Shown here: in pieces, positions 35,965-49,598 of the stretch
Position numbering within the stretch: position 1 is the stretch's first letter
Layout of the letters: every line of letters begins with the position of its first letter
DNA from: Talinum fruticosum
Lineage: Eukaryota > Streptophyta > Magnoliopsida > Caryophyllales > Talinaceae
Assembly (NCBI GenBank): GCA_021018815.1
Contig: JAITYX010000004.1
Coordinates: 3,349,501-3,413,500, forward strand
Reading direction: 5' to 3'
Length of the DNA: 64,000 nt
Position numbers and translations under genes: made by a program
Notes under the pieces: model-generated
Told to the model about the DNA's origin: nothing
Databases searched by the model: none
The model's input: only the letters and a program-made list of their open reading frames with translations

Positions 35965-37852
35965 TTAATTAACCCTAATCCTAATTTTACATGTCATAGA
36001 TATTAACCCCCACTCTTCCATGCACTGAACATAATCACTGCTCCCAGCCATGTAAAACATGTTATTATCAAAGCAACCTCCCAACCCAAACTGGGCCCCA
36101 ACCAGCTGAGTATCCATCACATTATTAGCTTGATGATAATCCATGGTTAATGATGAACTTGGGCTGTTGCTTGACACATTATCTGCCGTTGATGATCCTG
36201 ATGATCTCTCTAACAGCCGTTGGATCTCCCTTTTTGCCTCATTAAGTTCATCCTTCAGGCTTAACACCTGTATTAACCGACATAAAATAACGTTAAGATA
36301 ATAGTAGATTTAGACCCGGTATGATACGATCCTCAAGTACTTAAAAAGGTCTAAATAACATGAACATAAACATACTAATCGAGTTCAATTTCATTATAGT
36401 ATTGTTGTTTGATGTTATTAATGAAGATCAACCCATTAGTATATATAATTATAATTTTAACGTTGTTTAATTAATGCATTAAGATGCTTCCTATTTATCG
36501 GGGACGAATGCTATGATTACATGTGGAGGTATAAACATGACATGTAAATTGGAGAAATAAACAAATAAAAACAATGTTAGAATTTTCATGTATAATAGTG
36601 ACATAATTATAGTATAGTATTAGTACAACTATGTAACATTACTCCTTAAAAACAAAATAAAGTTTTATAGTATATATATGTACGGACCATTAAATTTGTG
36701 GACATTTGTGCATTTTCTTAACTTGCTTTTTGTACTACAATTGGGTAGCATTGGCTTTAATTCATCTTCTCCCAACTCCCACATCCCTTCCTTATCTACA
36801 AGTTCTCCTTCCATCCCTTTTTTTTTTTTTTTAATGTTACATATGTACTATATATGTCATGACTATATTCCCTCTCGAAATTTTATCGTTTGGTTATGTG
36901 TATGTAGACATATTATTGTATTATATTGATATATAGTCAGATAAACATTGACTATTCAAATTTTGAAAATTAAGTGAAAATTATATGGTAATCTAGTAAA
37001 ATACTTTATCTTTAGATATATGGTGGAATCTAAATCTAAACGAACTATACAGGTGTAACGAAGAAACTAAAGGATAATCATATATTATGATCTTTACATG
37101 TATATTTTATTATTAAGCATGTGACAACAATTTTTGAGATTATAATTTGTCATGCCATGTGAATGTTACGTGCGATATTATCTTTTTTACAAGACTTCAA
37201 AATTTTATTGTTGCCTTCTCGTTATTTTAAATGATGGAATCTTCAAAATTGACTACTTAAAATTAACAAGAACGACGATGATAAGTTGGAAATAAATAAT
37301 ATGGATTTAATTTATAGTTAATTAGTACCTCAGTTTCAAGACGACATTTATCTACAACAAGGGTTTCATGGTCGTTCCTGAGCTTGGAGTACTCCTCCTC
37401 CAACTTCTTGTTCTTCCAGCGAGCCCTCCGGTTCTGGAACCAAACCGCGACCTGCCTCGGGTCCAAGCCCAACTCGGAAGCAAGCCGGTCCTTGCGTTCG
37501 GACTCAAGCTTGTGCTCACACCCGAAGCTCATCTCCAACATGTTGACTTGCTCTTGACTTAGCTTCCTCTTCTTGGCCGCCGAGTCACTCCCTTCCCCTT
37601 TGTTCTTCCTCCTACGCCGTCGTTTCGGCTGTTGCGCCTGCTGCTCACCTGAATCAATGACAGTAACAGTAACAGCTATCAGTAATCTCTTAATTAACCA
37701 ATCCTTAATTACCATGAATTTTTCTCCTTTTTTTAATTGAGAGTAGAATAGAATTTACCTTGCTGAGGAGGCATGGAGCTGTAATTAAAGGAGGGGTAAA
37801 ACTGATCAGAGATTAGAGGCTGGCTTTGATGATCTTCAACCTGATCTTGCAT
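35965..37852 (-). CDS. HB40-like: HD-Zip class I transcription factor (HB21/HB40/HB53 group)
   Basis: Nuclear DNA-binding protein; class I HD-Zips bind CAATNATTG as dimers. Three exons: 37759-37852, 37329-37648, 35965-36267; GT-AG, in phase; 238 residues. An N-terminal basic stretch ([11 protein letters not shown], about 39-49) looks like a nuclear signal. The homeodomain spans about 57-112, with [20 protein letters not shown] and the recognition helix [13 protein letters not shown] (W101, N104). The leucine zipper follows directly, with leucines at 114, 121, 128, 135, 142 and 156 (Ala at 149) in heptad register. The C-terminal tail is Ser-rich with aromatic and acidic residues and ends near EEWGLISM. 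Zipper and homeodomain sequence match the HB21/HB40/HB53 subgroup, which in Arabidopsis acts downstream of BRANCHED1 in bud dormancy and ABA accumulation; transfer of that role here is inference. Confidence 0.95.
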
Positions 37853-38002
37853 TGTAATTAGTCTAATTATCTGCTTAAACTGAGCTTGCTTCTCTCTCTA
37901 GTTTCTCTCTCTAATTGTATGAATTATGAGGTGGTGATGAGTGAGTGTGAGTATAGGGGGTGATAGGGGGAGGGTGGGGGAAATTGAAGGGGACTTGCTA
38001 CA

Positions 38003-38008
38003 TTTATA
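38003..38008 (-). promoter_or_regulatory. TATA box of the HD-Zip I gene
   Basis: TATAAA on minus (within CCTTTATAAATG), about 150 bases upstream of the ATG, in a well-placed core promoter position. Confidence 0.55.
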
Positions 38009-41000
38009 AAGGGTGGAGTAAAGGGTACGTAGGGGATTTTCTTTACTCTTTTTAATTTATCTTTCCAGCATGTTTTTTTTCTCTTTTTATTTTTTTTATC
38101 ATATGGGTTAATTTTAATACAACTTCTACAGCTTGGAGGTCAGGAAATGGGGCTTGCATTTCCAGGAAATAACAGTTTTACTTCCTCTCTACTACTTTCA
38201 TTTCACACTACCAAAATACCCACTTTTACCATTCTCGTAACATTATTGATGGACTCACTGATATAAATAAATATACATCTACAAGAAGGTTTATGTGTCA
38301 ATGTCATCGGAATTTGAATTGAATCATCGGTATTAGTATCTCAAAAGACTTCACTGATTGAGCCATCGGATGCAAAATTGTATTCTTAATTTTTCCATTA
38401 TGTGTAATGTAAAAATTCTACTTATTTGTGTATATAATAGGTAGAATTATTGTGGCATAAAAATGGGATTGTATTAGGATAAAAGTGAGGGGGTGTCTAG
38501 GAGGGGTGCATGCATGGTAAAATAGTAACCAACTTCCAAATTGGGTGTGACGTGACTTGACAAACTAGCTAGAAAATTTGTTAAGGGGGCCTTGTATATG
38601 GATGTTGTCTTGCATATCTCAAACCAAAAGAAAAGAAATTAGGTAATGTTATCTATATATTACACAAAAAGAGCAAAAGATACTTGATAGGATTGGAACC
38701 CTAGCTTTACATAATCATGCCAAACCCAATTGCTCATTTTTCACACCTTGTTTGATCAAGCAAATATCCTTTTATTACCCTTTTTTTTAAATCTTAATTA
38801 AAGTAGATAAGATATTAAGAATCCTTTCTTATTCAAGTCCTGACGTATATGTTTCAAAATCATCTTGACATAAATTGTTTAATATACCATTTTGGTAAAA
38901 TAGTAGCTCTCTCTTTCTTCTTCTTCTTTTGTGATAATAATGAGCTCTCTTCAGAAAATTTTGTTAGCTCATCGTGAGCAAAACGATCCTTAGATTGTCA
39001 CACGAGGTTATTAGTACATGTGAGTATAGATATATAACTTGCTAAAATTATTTGAAAAATAAATGGATAAAAGTTCATAAACTTAAAAGAGAAAAATATT
39101 GATCAAATATCATGTTGTATTTTATTGTTTATTATTAGGTTTCTTAGTAGTTGTAGCTTGTGTCTACCATGACACAATACACAACCCAATTCCCTCTCCA
39201 CACTCATTATTTGTTTTTCTCAGGTGTTTATATATAGGTATAGGTTATCCTATAAGGTAATAATATGTTACTCCGTATTTTAACTATGTAAATTTATAAT
39301 AAACAAACATCAATTCATACATTTCGAGAATACAAAATTTTCACACAGCTGTTTGTCTCACAATTCAAGTTATATTATTCAAAGCATCGTATAAACTAGC
39401 ATTTTTGGTCCTTTGAACAAATCCAATAATTATTTTTCCCTATAACACCTATTTAGAGCATGCATATGATAATAAATCAAAATGGGGACCTCCCTAATCC
39501 ATTAGAGGAAGAGTGTTCTCCAAAAGGGTAAAGATTATTGACTTTTCGAGCAATTAAATGGGCATATATGTGCACATTTACATCCCTCAAATAGAAACTC
39601 CACATGCCAAGGTATATATTACCAAAGCCACATAATTTTTATTTAGAAAAAATTACTATTATAATTATAAATAAAAAAAAGAAAATTCCCAATTTAAACC
39701 ATCTTTGCCCCCATGGTACCACTCTAGCACCACATTATTTTAGGTTATCTTGACACCCCCACATATTCTAGAATGGGGAAAGTAGGGTTCATTTTCTATT
39801 TTTCCTTACCCTAATTGGTAATTATAAAAAAAAAAAGGGATTTATTTAAGAAATAGAAAAAAAAATGGTGGGTGGGGTTGAGGATCCCAAACCCTGACCA
39901 CCTTGGGTTAAGTAAAGAAAGGGTTTGGTTAAGGGGGTGTGGGTGAGTACATCTATTTGGGTTTGCTTTTGTTGTGTAATTGGGTGGTATTTTCCCCCTT
40001 TTTTGGCTCACTATATTTTCTACCTATTTTAATCCCGCAGCTTCTTTTAGCCTTCTAGCCAAAGCTCTGGGACGCGTGGCTCGAGATGGTTTGAGCTAAA
40101 GCTCTCATTTTAGTGGATAATATTCTAATTAATTACTATTAAAACATAATTAATTCTACCCTCAGTCTATTTTACTCTTGTTTTTTAATTTTTGCGACCT
40201 CGTCATCTTGCAATTCTCACTCTCATATTATAAGTTTTAGTATCAAAAGTATTATGATATCATATTCGAATTTAAATTTAATGGATTTTAGTAAAAAAAA
40301 AAATTTTATAATGAGACTACATTTTTTTTAAGACACGTACATTTTATTGGTATATTTAATATATTATTTTTAATTAAATTTGAGATGCAAAACTGTAAGA
40401 AAATCTCGTGTGTAAACCACTATAGCGTACACTAGATCATCTCTCATTTATAATCATAGCCCCACCAACTGGGATCCCTTGAAGATTAATTTTCTTTTTT
40501 GATTGGTTCAAAAGAACAAGCACCTTGGCTCCACCAATATGAATTTGTACAAGGTTTTAAAGTCATTTGAATATATATTTTTTTTTCCAAATGTAATTCC
40601 ATAAAGTGTAGTACGTAATAGAGTTCGATGTTTTCTTGACAAAATTATATCCTTGTTGATTAAACATACACTTCGATATTCATAAAGAAGTTTTTAAAAA
40701 ATCCCCATTTTCTCTAAAAAACCTCTACCTTAATTTATTTACAAATAATTATTCTCTCTTGATATCCTCTTTTAATGAGTAGAACATTATCTCTTACTTT
40801 TGGAGCGATTGTATAAGTTTATTTTCATAATGCTATGCTTGTGCTGTGATTAAATTGTTGATTGATATGCAACAAGTATCAATTTTTTAAATTTGAACCG
40901 ATACAACAAATAAACCTATTCGATTGGAAGGCTATATATACAAGATTTATGAATGTCCTTGATAGAGGGTGTATGATGGAGTTGAAGAGGAGTACGAAGA

Positions 41001-42089
41001 AGAAGAGTATCAAAAGTAATAATTTATAAACAATTTCATGCAAAATAGAAGATAAAAAAATTACCCCATCAAAAGCATACATGTATAGATTGATGATGAT
41101 GGAGATCCATTTATAAATTAAAACCTTTGTTTAGGTACCAACTAAGCAAAGATTGAGCATCAAGCATGAGCATTAGCCAACTATTCCATTAATTGTTTGT
41201 TTTTTTTCCACACAATTAATTTTAATCCATCCTCGTTTTGCACAATTAATGTTAATCACATTAAAAATGGTGCCCATAACACCCTGGCAGCTCAACCATT
41301 GGGCAACGTGGCCTAGATTCTTTCAATTTTTTTATAAATACACAATTTTAATTGGTTTATTAATTAATTTCATTGATCACCCAATTAAACGGTGTTTTTA
41401 ACTAAAAATGATCCAAGAGTAACAATTGGCGCAAGAATGCACCTACCAATTAGATTAAATAAAAACGGTGAAAAAAATAATTATATTATTCTCTCCTCGA
41501 TTTCTCACCCATGTTCCTTAGACCCAATCATATCATCACAAGTTTACCCCCCTTGAATTTTAGCTAGTCAAAAAGGCTAAGGTAAACTCTACCTAAATGG
41601 GCATTGGCCCCCTTGATTTTCACAATTTTATTATTTTTATTTTCATTGATTTTAATTTACTATAATATATGCTTACCAAGTAAAGTGGTGATTAGGTTTG
41701 CTTCATCATAGTGAACCATGTGGAAGTAGACAAGAACAATCCAAACCAATAGTTAACTTCATTGGTCAAATGGGGTTGGTCAATACTCGTTTTATCCCTT
41801 TATGGTGACATTGAATTTTTCAAATTTTCATAGGTGGATTTTCGAAAAGTTCGAGCTTGTAGAATCACATTCGTTGATAAACTAAGACAATCAATACATG
41901 AGACTTGGATATTCTCTAGTTAACTAGAAACTATATGCTTAGATACTCATAAAAGGCATACAAAAAATTTGAGTTTGATGTATTAGTTAGCTGACTTAAG
42001 AGAGATAAAATTGTTCAATCATGTTCAAATATGTATCGATATGATATTCGATATAGTATATTAATATCGAAACGGATGTTATGAGTTAA

Positions 42090-42530
42090 AAGTGGTAAGA
42101 AGCGGTAAGCAGTTGATGGTAGAAATTGAGACGATAACGGAGAGGATAGTAGGATAGAAGAAGGAAGGGAAAAAGGAGGGGAGGAGAGCTTAAATGGGAA
42201 GAAAAGGAGGGGGAGGGGGCACATGGGGACATGAATAAGAAGGGGAGACACATTTACACGCGTCCAAACCCCTTGGGGTAGCAACACCCTCCCCGGGGGA
42301 CCACACTGGTTTCATCCATCCACGTGTTATCTGGAGCTCCAATCCAATGGTGTACGTACGTCAATGTTATCACTTCTCTCTGTCTCTCTCTCTCTCTTAA
42401 GCGCCTAGGAATCCGGGCCTCCCCCTGCGTCCTGGGTTGTCGACCAATCAGATTCGTCCAGCGGACCAGACCCCCTCGTGCTCAGGGGGCCCACCATCCC
42501 CTGTTTTAACGGTTTGTGCCGCCAACGCCT
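42090..42530. promoter_or_regulatory. GC-rich island with G-box and TCP-type motif
   Basis: Stands out from its AT-rich surroundings. It contains a G-box (CCACGTGTTA, near 42320), CCAATGG, CCAATCAGATTC, a CT run and GGGGGCCCACC (near 42485; GGGCCCAC is a class I/II TCP-type site). No ORF of note. Regulatory role is inferred from composition and motifs only; it lies about 4.3-4.7 kb upstream of the HD-Zip ATG. Confidence 0.3.
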
Positions 42531-45500
42531 TACTTACTTACTTTTACTCTTTTTTTACCGTTGCAATTTGATTGGGTAACAGCTGTTGAATTCCACCCAA
42601 TCCAGCTAGCTCAGTACATTACTGTCCTCCTCTACTGCTTTTTCAGTGTCAGAACTTCTCTAACATCCATGGAAATGGAAATGACACATTTCACTCCTCC
42701 CTTCTCTAAATTTTATGTCTACATATGCTCCATTGCTCACTATATAGCTTTCCTAGTAAAAGAACAATCAAATCCGCTTGTTGTTTTCTTGAAATACCAA
42801 AAAACTCGCTCAATTTTAAAGTGTAAGTAACAATACTCGATGATTAAAGGGTAAATTGATTCTCGATGAACTAACTTCTGCATGAGTGAACCATTCAGGA
42901 TCAACTTAAACACTAACTGACCTTAAGTCAAGTCAGGATGCGAAACATACTTGGCTGTTGGATTTGGGGTTGCCTAGAAGGGGATGGCACGAGACATCAT
43001 CCCAAATGGATAATTAAAGAGGGGTAAATAGCAGTGTAAGATTACGTAGTGCGAATACGAATATTTAGAAGCAACTCTCACAAGCTTTATCAATTGATTT
43101 AAGTTGTAGCCACAAAAAAGCAAGTTAATTTCGAAATTTATGAATCAAGTATAATTCAAAGGACAATAACTACGAAGCTTAATGTTTGGAGTACGTGGTG
43201 GGGGCAGATAGAATGGATAAAAAGAGTGAGTATTGTTGGTACATGTACTTCATTATATTTCACCCTTTGGAAATCATGCTTTCCAACTACTTTGCTTCCC
43301 TATGATTAATATGGCAAGAAGATTAGCCAAAATTGAACTCTTTCTTACCAGAGAACCACAGGATAAGGTCGCAAACTGGCACCCCAACTTTGGTAGATTT
43401 TTGTCGCTTCTTGTTCATGCCTCACATTCGACCTATCCCTACACTTAAGGTTTTGTTCAAAACATTCATTATCAAATATGTACATTTCCTTAATTTATAG
43501 GTCTAGTATTTATTCATCGAGTTGAAGGGCGGCTACATCGAGTTTGTATATTTTTGTGTAATAATTCAAAGAGTACGTACTTGAAGGTTACGTTGTTTTA
43601 TAATTAAATTTTTAAAAAAATCAAGTAATCACTAAGAAGTTGAAATTAAAATTCTAATTTGGTCGGTGGACCATCAAAATATGTCATCATGTGAGTAGTT
43701 CTGGTAATTATAATTTGTAAGTTTGTCCACGAAGTTGGAATAAGGTATGTTTCAAATTATTGTTAAAATCAACTATTATAGTTGAAATGACTAGAAATGA
43801 GCTAAAATGGGTCGAAATGAGATCAAATGAGTAATGATTATATACGAAATAAGGTGAAATGAGATGAAAGCCGTTATATAAATGTTGATATAAACGCCAT
43901 TTTAAACATATAAGAGAAATATTATTTTTTTTCTCATAAAACTAAAGTTGAGATATCTTCCTTAGGGATGAGTTGTTGAAGATGAGACTAGACTAAACTT
44001 GTAAAGAAGAAAGAGATAAGGAAAGCAAAGCATAGGCTATATTTGGCAAAGGTTTTCCCCATACATGTAGGAATTAAAAGAAGGTTATGGATGTTAGAGG
44101 ATGATATATAGATATATGTGGATCAATCTCCAAATCACTATACATTTATTTGGAAAGACATGAAAGCGATATGGAGAAAGAAAAGTGGCTCCTATTTCCC
44201 CATTTCTTTCGCATAAAAAACTTCTTCTATCCAACGTAACCAAACCCATATGTAGAACACTATTTCTCCATTTTAAGAATACCCCACTCATCTTTCCATC
44301 CTTCTTAATTCGTCAATATCTTATCCACTTACTCGTAGATATCACTTAGCCCTATCTTAAATATATTTTCATTTATATCAAGAGTCAAGGTTAGACCAAT
44401 CATATCCAATTTCACCTTATTGGGCAGTCATTGAGGACATATCGGTTAAAGGGTTGTATTACTGTAACTCAAATTCAAGCACTATTCATAACTTTTCGTC
44501 GTGATAGACACATATCAATTCACTAACTTCAAATCTTAAAAATATGCATTTTAATAGATCGAACACCGGTGACACGTGGAAAAAGGGAAACTAGAAACAA
44601 GGGCCTAGGAATTGAAAAAGGCATGAATTAGAAGTTGGAAGACATGATCATGAGGGTGTCGTCCAAAATGCTCTTGAAAAGATTCATGGGGGTGTGGATG
44701 TGATGGACATGTCTTTAAATAAGTACCATTCAAAACCCTCTCTACTTGGGCCCTCATGATGCCCCCTAAAATTTCTCCCCCTTTTTATCCTTGTCATTTC
44801 ATTGCATGCCCATTGTGAATTCTCCCTAACTTATCCACAATTGTAGTGAAAAAATCTAAGTCAATTATGGTCAGTTCGTTTTGACTATTACAATGAGTTG
44901 GTATATATAACTGTTACAAACCGTTAAAATTAACATTTACCTATTATGATGCTGTTACGAGCCGTTAAAGTTGGGTAACATTATAAGCAAGAGAAAGGAG
45001 TTCACTTACTAGGGTTAATGTCATTAAAATAGATGTTAAAGTTGGTAACAAGAGGATAAGGATGAACTAGCATAGATAGAGAGAGAGAGGGTTGTAGGAA
45101 AGGAGGGAGATTTTTGGAATTTCTGAAAGAGATGCTTTTTCAAGTTGGCAAGTATAATTTTATTGAATAATTAATTATAATTAGCATAATTAAATGAAGA
45201 TTTATGTACTATTTAGAGATTTTTATTGGGTAATGAGTGAAGGATTTTCTGGAAGAAGGTGCGCATGAGATGGTGGAGATTCCTTTCATTATGCTTTTGA
45301 ATTTTTTTTTTTAATTTAACTGATTAATTGAAAATTTGTGAGTAATCTAATCAAAATCTTTTAATTTACGAAATGATTAAAATAATTAATGTGCACATTT
45401 GTTCCGACAGTGTCAAACTTTGCTTCCCATCTTCCAAACTTTCTAATTTCGGGCCTAAACCCATCTAATTAGCCCATAATTATTCAAATTTTAAATGGGT

Positions 45501-47834
45501 AATTAATCACCTTCCTTGATTAAGCAAGGTGATTAGGTGAATGGATAAGCACCCACCTAGCTCGACTTAATCACATTATGGCCTTGGAATTCGCAATCAT
45601 GGCGTACAAATCCATGTGCATTCTCTAAAAACTAACAAGGTTATTCTCCTCACGGAAAGTATTTTAGCTACCTTCTTCATATTTATCTCCTTCTACTTTT
45701 GACCAAGTTTTCCATTCATTTTAAATTATTATATTAATTGATTAACCCGCGTGTTATACAAGTTAAAGTTGAGTCTTAAATATATATCCGATATCGAATT
45801 GTTACGATGATCTTCAACCATTTATGTTTAAACATTTACTATCGGTTAAAAGGAAGCTTCTAAGTAAGCAATTAGTTGAGTAAGGAGATCGATACACAAT
45901 TTTGAAAGGATGAAATTGTAATTTTCTATTGTGATTAGGTTATTTATGATATTATCGTATGTATGTACCATCATCTATAACCTAGTAATTGTAACGAATA
46001 AATGAGTTTGTAGGGTTTAGTTGGTATGACATTTAACTAAGCAAGCACTCACATAGATTTTGGAAGGAAGAGACAGAGAGATTCTAAAGCACAAAAAGCC
46101 TAGTGAAGGAGGGTGTTAGAGATAAAAGGTGCTAAGATTAAAATGTTAGGTGTTGTCATGAGGATCATTGAGACATATAACATATAACTTTGCAGAAGAA
46201 TCTTTTATATATGAAAACATTCATGTTCACATAGGTGCACCATTGAAAATGGTAACAATTCCATGTTGATAAGATTTGACGTGACACTTTAAAGAAGCAC
46301 CTGACTACGTTAGAAAATGCTTTGAAAATCAAAAACTGATTAAATACATAATTCTTTTTAAATTTTCTCGCCAACTTGGTCTTTGAACTGGTAGATGGGT
46401 AGTTATGATTACGACTATAATTAGATTGAGTAACTTCGTCAAGTTTGAGCTGACTTGTTAAAATTATCGAGCCATATACGAGCTCAACATAGCTCGGTCG
46501 ACTTGTTAAGAATTGACTATAAATCGGTCAAAGTATTGAGGGTTTTTAGTTATAGTGGTAAAAATTTTAGGTTAAAAGTATAAGTGAGTGAACTTTAACA
46601 ACTGTTAAATATGTATTAATGCCCTTAAACACTCTTTTTCCTCTCCTTGTAATAAAAATAAAATTACCGAATCACATAGGAAGAGCGTGGAAGAAAAAAA
46701 GTTAAAGAAAAGAGGGAGTGAGAACACCAAGTTTGAGCATAGGTAGCCTAAATTTCTCGGGCTCGATAAATTTCGAGCTAAGCTCGATGAATTTTGAGTT
46801 AAATTCGAGCTCATACTCACTCTCATTACGCTCTTCAACTTATAAGGTCTTTTTGGATGGAAAATTTAAAGATTTTTCAACAATAAGCGTTAATTTATAA
46901 TTAAGATAATAATCATATTTAAAATGAATAAGTCAAATCATATTTATTTTTTACTGCGTATGTCCAAAATAAATCCAAAGAAAATAATACTTAATAATTT
47001 TCTTTGAGATTAAAAATATGGCTGGTTAGGAAGTAGTTAGGTAGTAGGAAGATTGTGCAATAGATATCCAAAGAAGAAATTTCGAGATTTCACACCACAT
47101 TTAATTAATTTTTTTAAAAGAAACACATAACAACGTGCCTAATCTACAATCTAGGCCTAAAAATACTTGACTAAATCATAATTAAACAAATAAAAATGAA
47201 TTGAAACGACATCACTAATTAAAGTTTAATTAACTTAAACCAATATTAAGCATGATTTTCGTTGGTTGGGGTTTGTAGTAACAGTAACCTCCCTTGTTTC
47301 CCTCTCCACGTACTAAAATTTTCTCTCTCCTTCTCTACTTACCCCCATCTTCTTTCAGCATGTGAATCACTATTTCTGTTTGAGATCGATTCCGGACTTT
47401 TTGAAATTAGTTTTCATGATCTCAATTGAGTTTGAATTTTGTAGTAAAAGTGCGTGTATCAATTTCATTTTCAAAAATATGAAGGGTTTGAGTTATTGAT
47501 TAATTTTTTATCATAACGAAATTTGAAAATTTATATATTCTGTATTGTTGACGAGAAACCGTTGAATTTAATAGTGAAAGTTTAAAAATGCTCATACATT
47601 ATAAAGTCATAGCATTATTTGCAATTTTTCTTGATTATGAAATTTCACTCACAATTCTTATTTTGGAAAAATGATTAATGTAGCTCGCACTTTTTTCCAA
47701 TTCAATAATTAGAGTAATAATTAATTATAAATACCAATAATTTGTAATTTCATGATTTTTAGACATTTCACAAATAAATTTAGGGTAAATTAAGGCTAAA
47801 ATCATTATTCTCTCTCTTCCACTTACCAAAGCAC

Positions 47835-47839
<5 letters not shown>

Positions 47840-47884
<45 letters not shown>
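47840..47884. repeat. (AT)n microsatellite
   Basis: About 22 uninterrupted TA units. Confidence 0.95.
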
Positions 47885-47888
<4 letters not shown>

Positions 47889-49563
47889 AACGAAAAGTAG
47901 ATGTATTACTCAAATTTCAACAAACCAAACCCCTAAATTACGGCTTAATTCAGGGCCTAATTTGGTGTTTATGACTTAAGTGCAACTTTGCTCAAACTTC
48001 AATGCTTGCAATTTAGCTAATTAATGACACCCTAATTACTCTGCCTGGTGTCCAATCAACATTATATTGCATGGCTCAAGCCACAAAGACTATTAGCCAT
48101 ACATACATCACCCACAAACAAAAGGAAATTAGACAATTAATAAACATATAAATAAATGAAATAACATTGGAAATGTTAGGATCATTTCTGCTTCTTTTAT
48201 GTTCGTTTATCATTTCTGTTTATGTTTTTGTTTATGTGCATTTTGTATATAAGTTTCAACGAGCCTAAGTATTACCCATTTTATCATGCTTGTTTCAAAT
48301 TAAGATATATCATTTTCATACCAAAATCAAATTTACGTCGTATTAAAGTTTTGTTTCTTTCGATAATTTTAAATTAAGGTCTGGTTAATTTATTCTAACA
48401 TTCGAACCCATCTTTCTTTCTTTTTTTTTTTTTTTTCTTCTTATTTTCAAAGTCCAAACTCTATCTTAAGACACCCAAAGTCGAAAGATATTACCTACCT
48501 AAGTTAAATGTTACTCAATTGACAAAGAATTAAACTTTATTTTGAGTCAAAGGGGCTTAAAGTTTTGAAAAGCAACAGAAACCAACCCAATCCAACCCAA
48601 CAACACAATGCAAAAAGCCAAACAATTTTTTTGATATTTTAATTTAAAACAATTGGTGGACAACTCCTTAGGCTATCCCTTTCAATAAAGTGGTAGTCCA
48701 CGTTAACACTACACAAGAAAGTATAAAGATTATTATTCCATCCCCCCTTTAACTATCATACAAATATTAATTAACATTAATTTATCTTCTTAATTATTAT
48801 TTTATATTAATTACATGGGCCAGCTAATTAACTAGTATCCTCTCTAGCTACTATTACAAAATCAAAGATTTTGTGTATAGGCCAAATCTATAGCTTTGCA
48901 TAACCTATTTATGTGATTAATTAAATCATTAATTAAACCAAACAAAATCTTTAAGATGTGGTTACTTTGTTTTAAGCGTGGTTGGTTAACAATATTCGGG
49001 TTTATATGTATCTCACAGTTTTTCACTGTTTATTTCTTTGTCTGTAAATTATTATATTTGATGGTAGAATCGTCCTACAATAATAAGTTAATATGAAAGC
49101 TGTTAATGTGGTGTGTTATGTGTTTGGATTTGACTAGTAGTATAAATTGACAAGATTAATTAATCATCTCATGATAATATTTTATGGGACAGTCTCACTT
49201 ATAAGAATGAATAATTCATGTGTTTTTTACTTTATAAGTTTCTTTTGTAAATATTGCATGGGGAAAACATTTGAATTTGTTGGTTTTATCATCAACTATT
49301 TTTGTGAAAAACTTGCATTTTTAAGAACGTATGACATATCATTAATTACAGAACCAAGCATCTATATGTAATGCATATAACTATATTTCTTGTGTAAAAG
49401 GTATTTCTTCCAAGGAACAACGAACTCCTTATCCAATAATATTGAGATCATATAATTTCATATTAAATTATCTTATTTGCTTTATTTCTTCTTCTTATAA
49501 GCTATTTTATTCTCGAATGCATGGTGTCCAAATACAATGAATTCAATCGAAAAAATTACAATC

Positions 49564-49566
<3 letters not shown>

Positions 49567-49596
<30 letters not shown>
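49567..49596. repeat. (AT)n microsatellite
   Basis: About 15 uninterrupted AT units. Confidence 0.95.
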
Positions 49597-49598
<2 letters not shown>

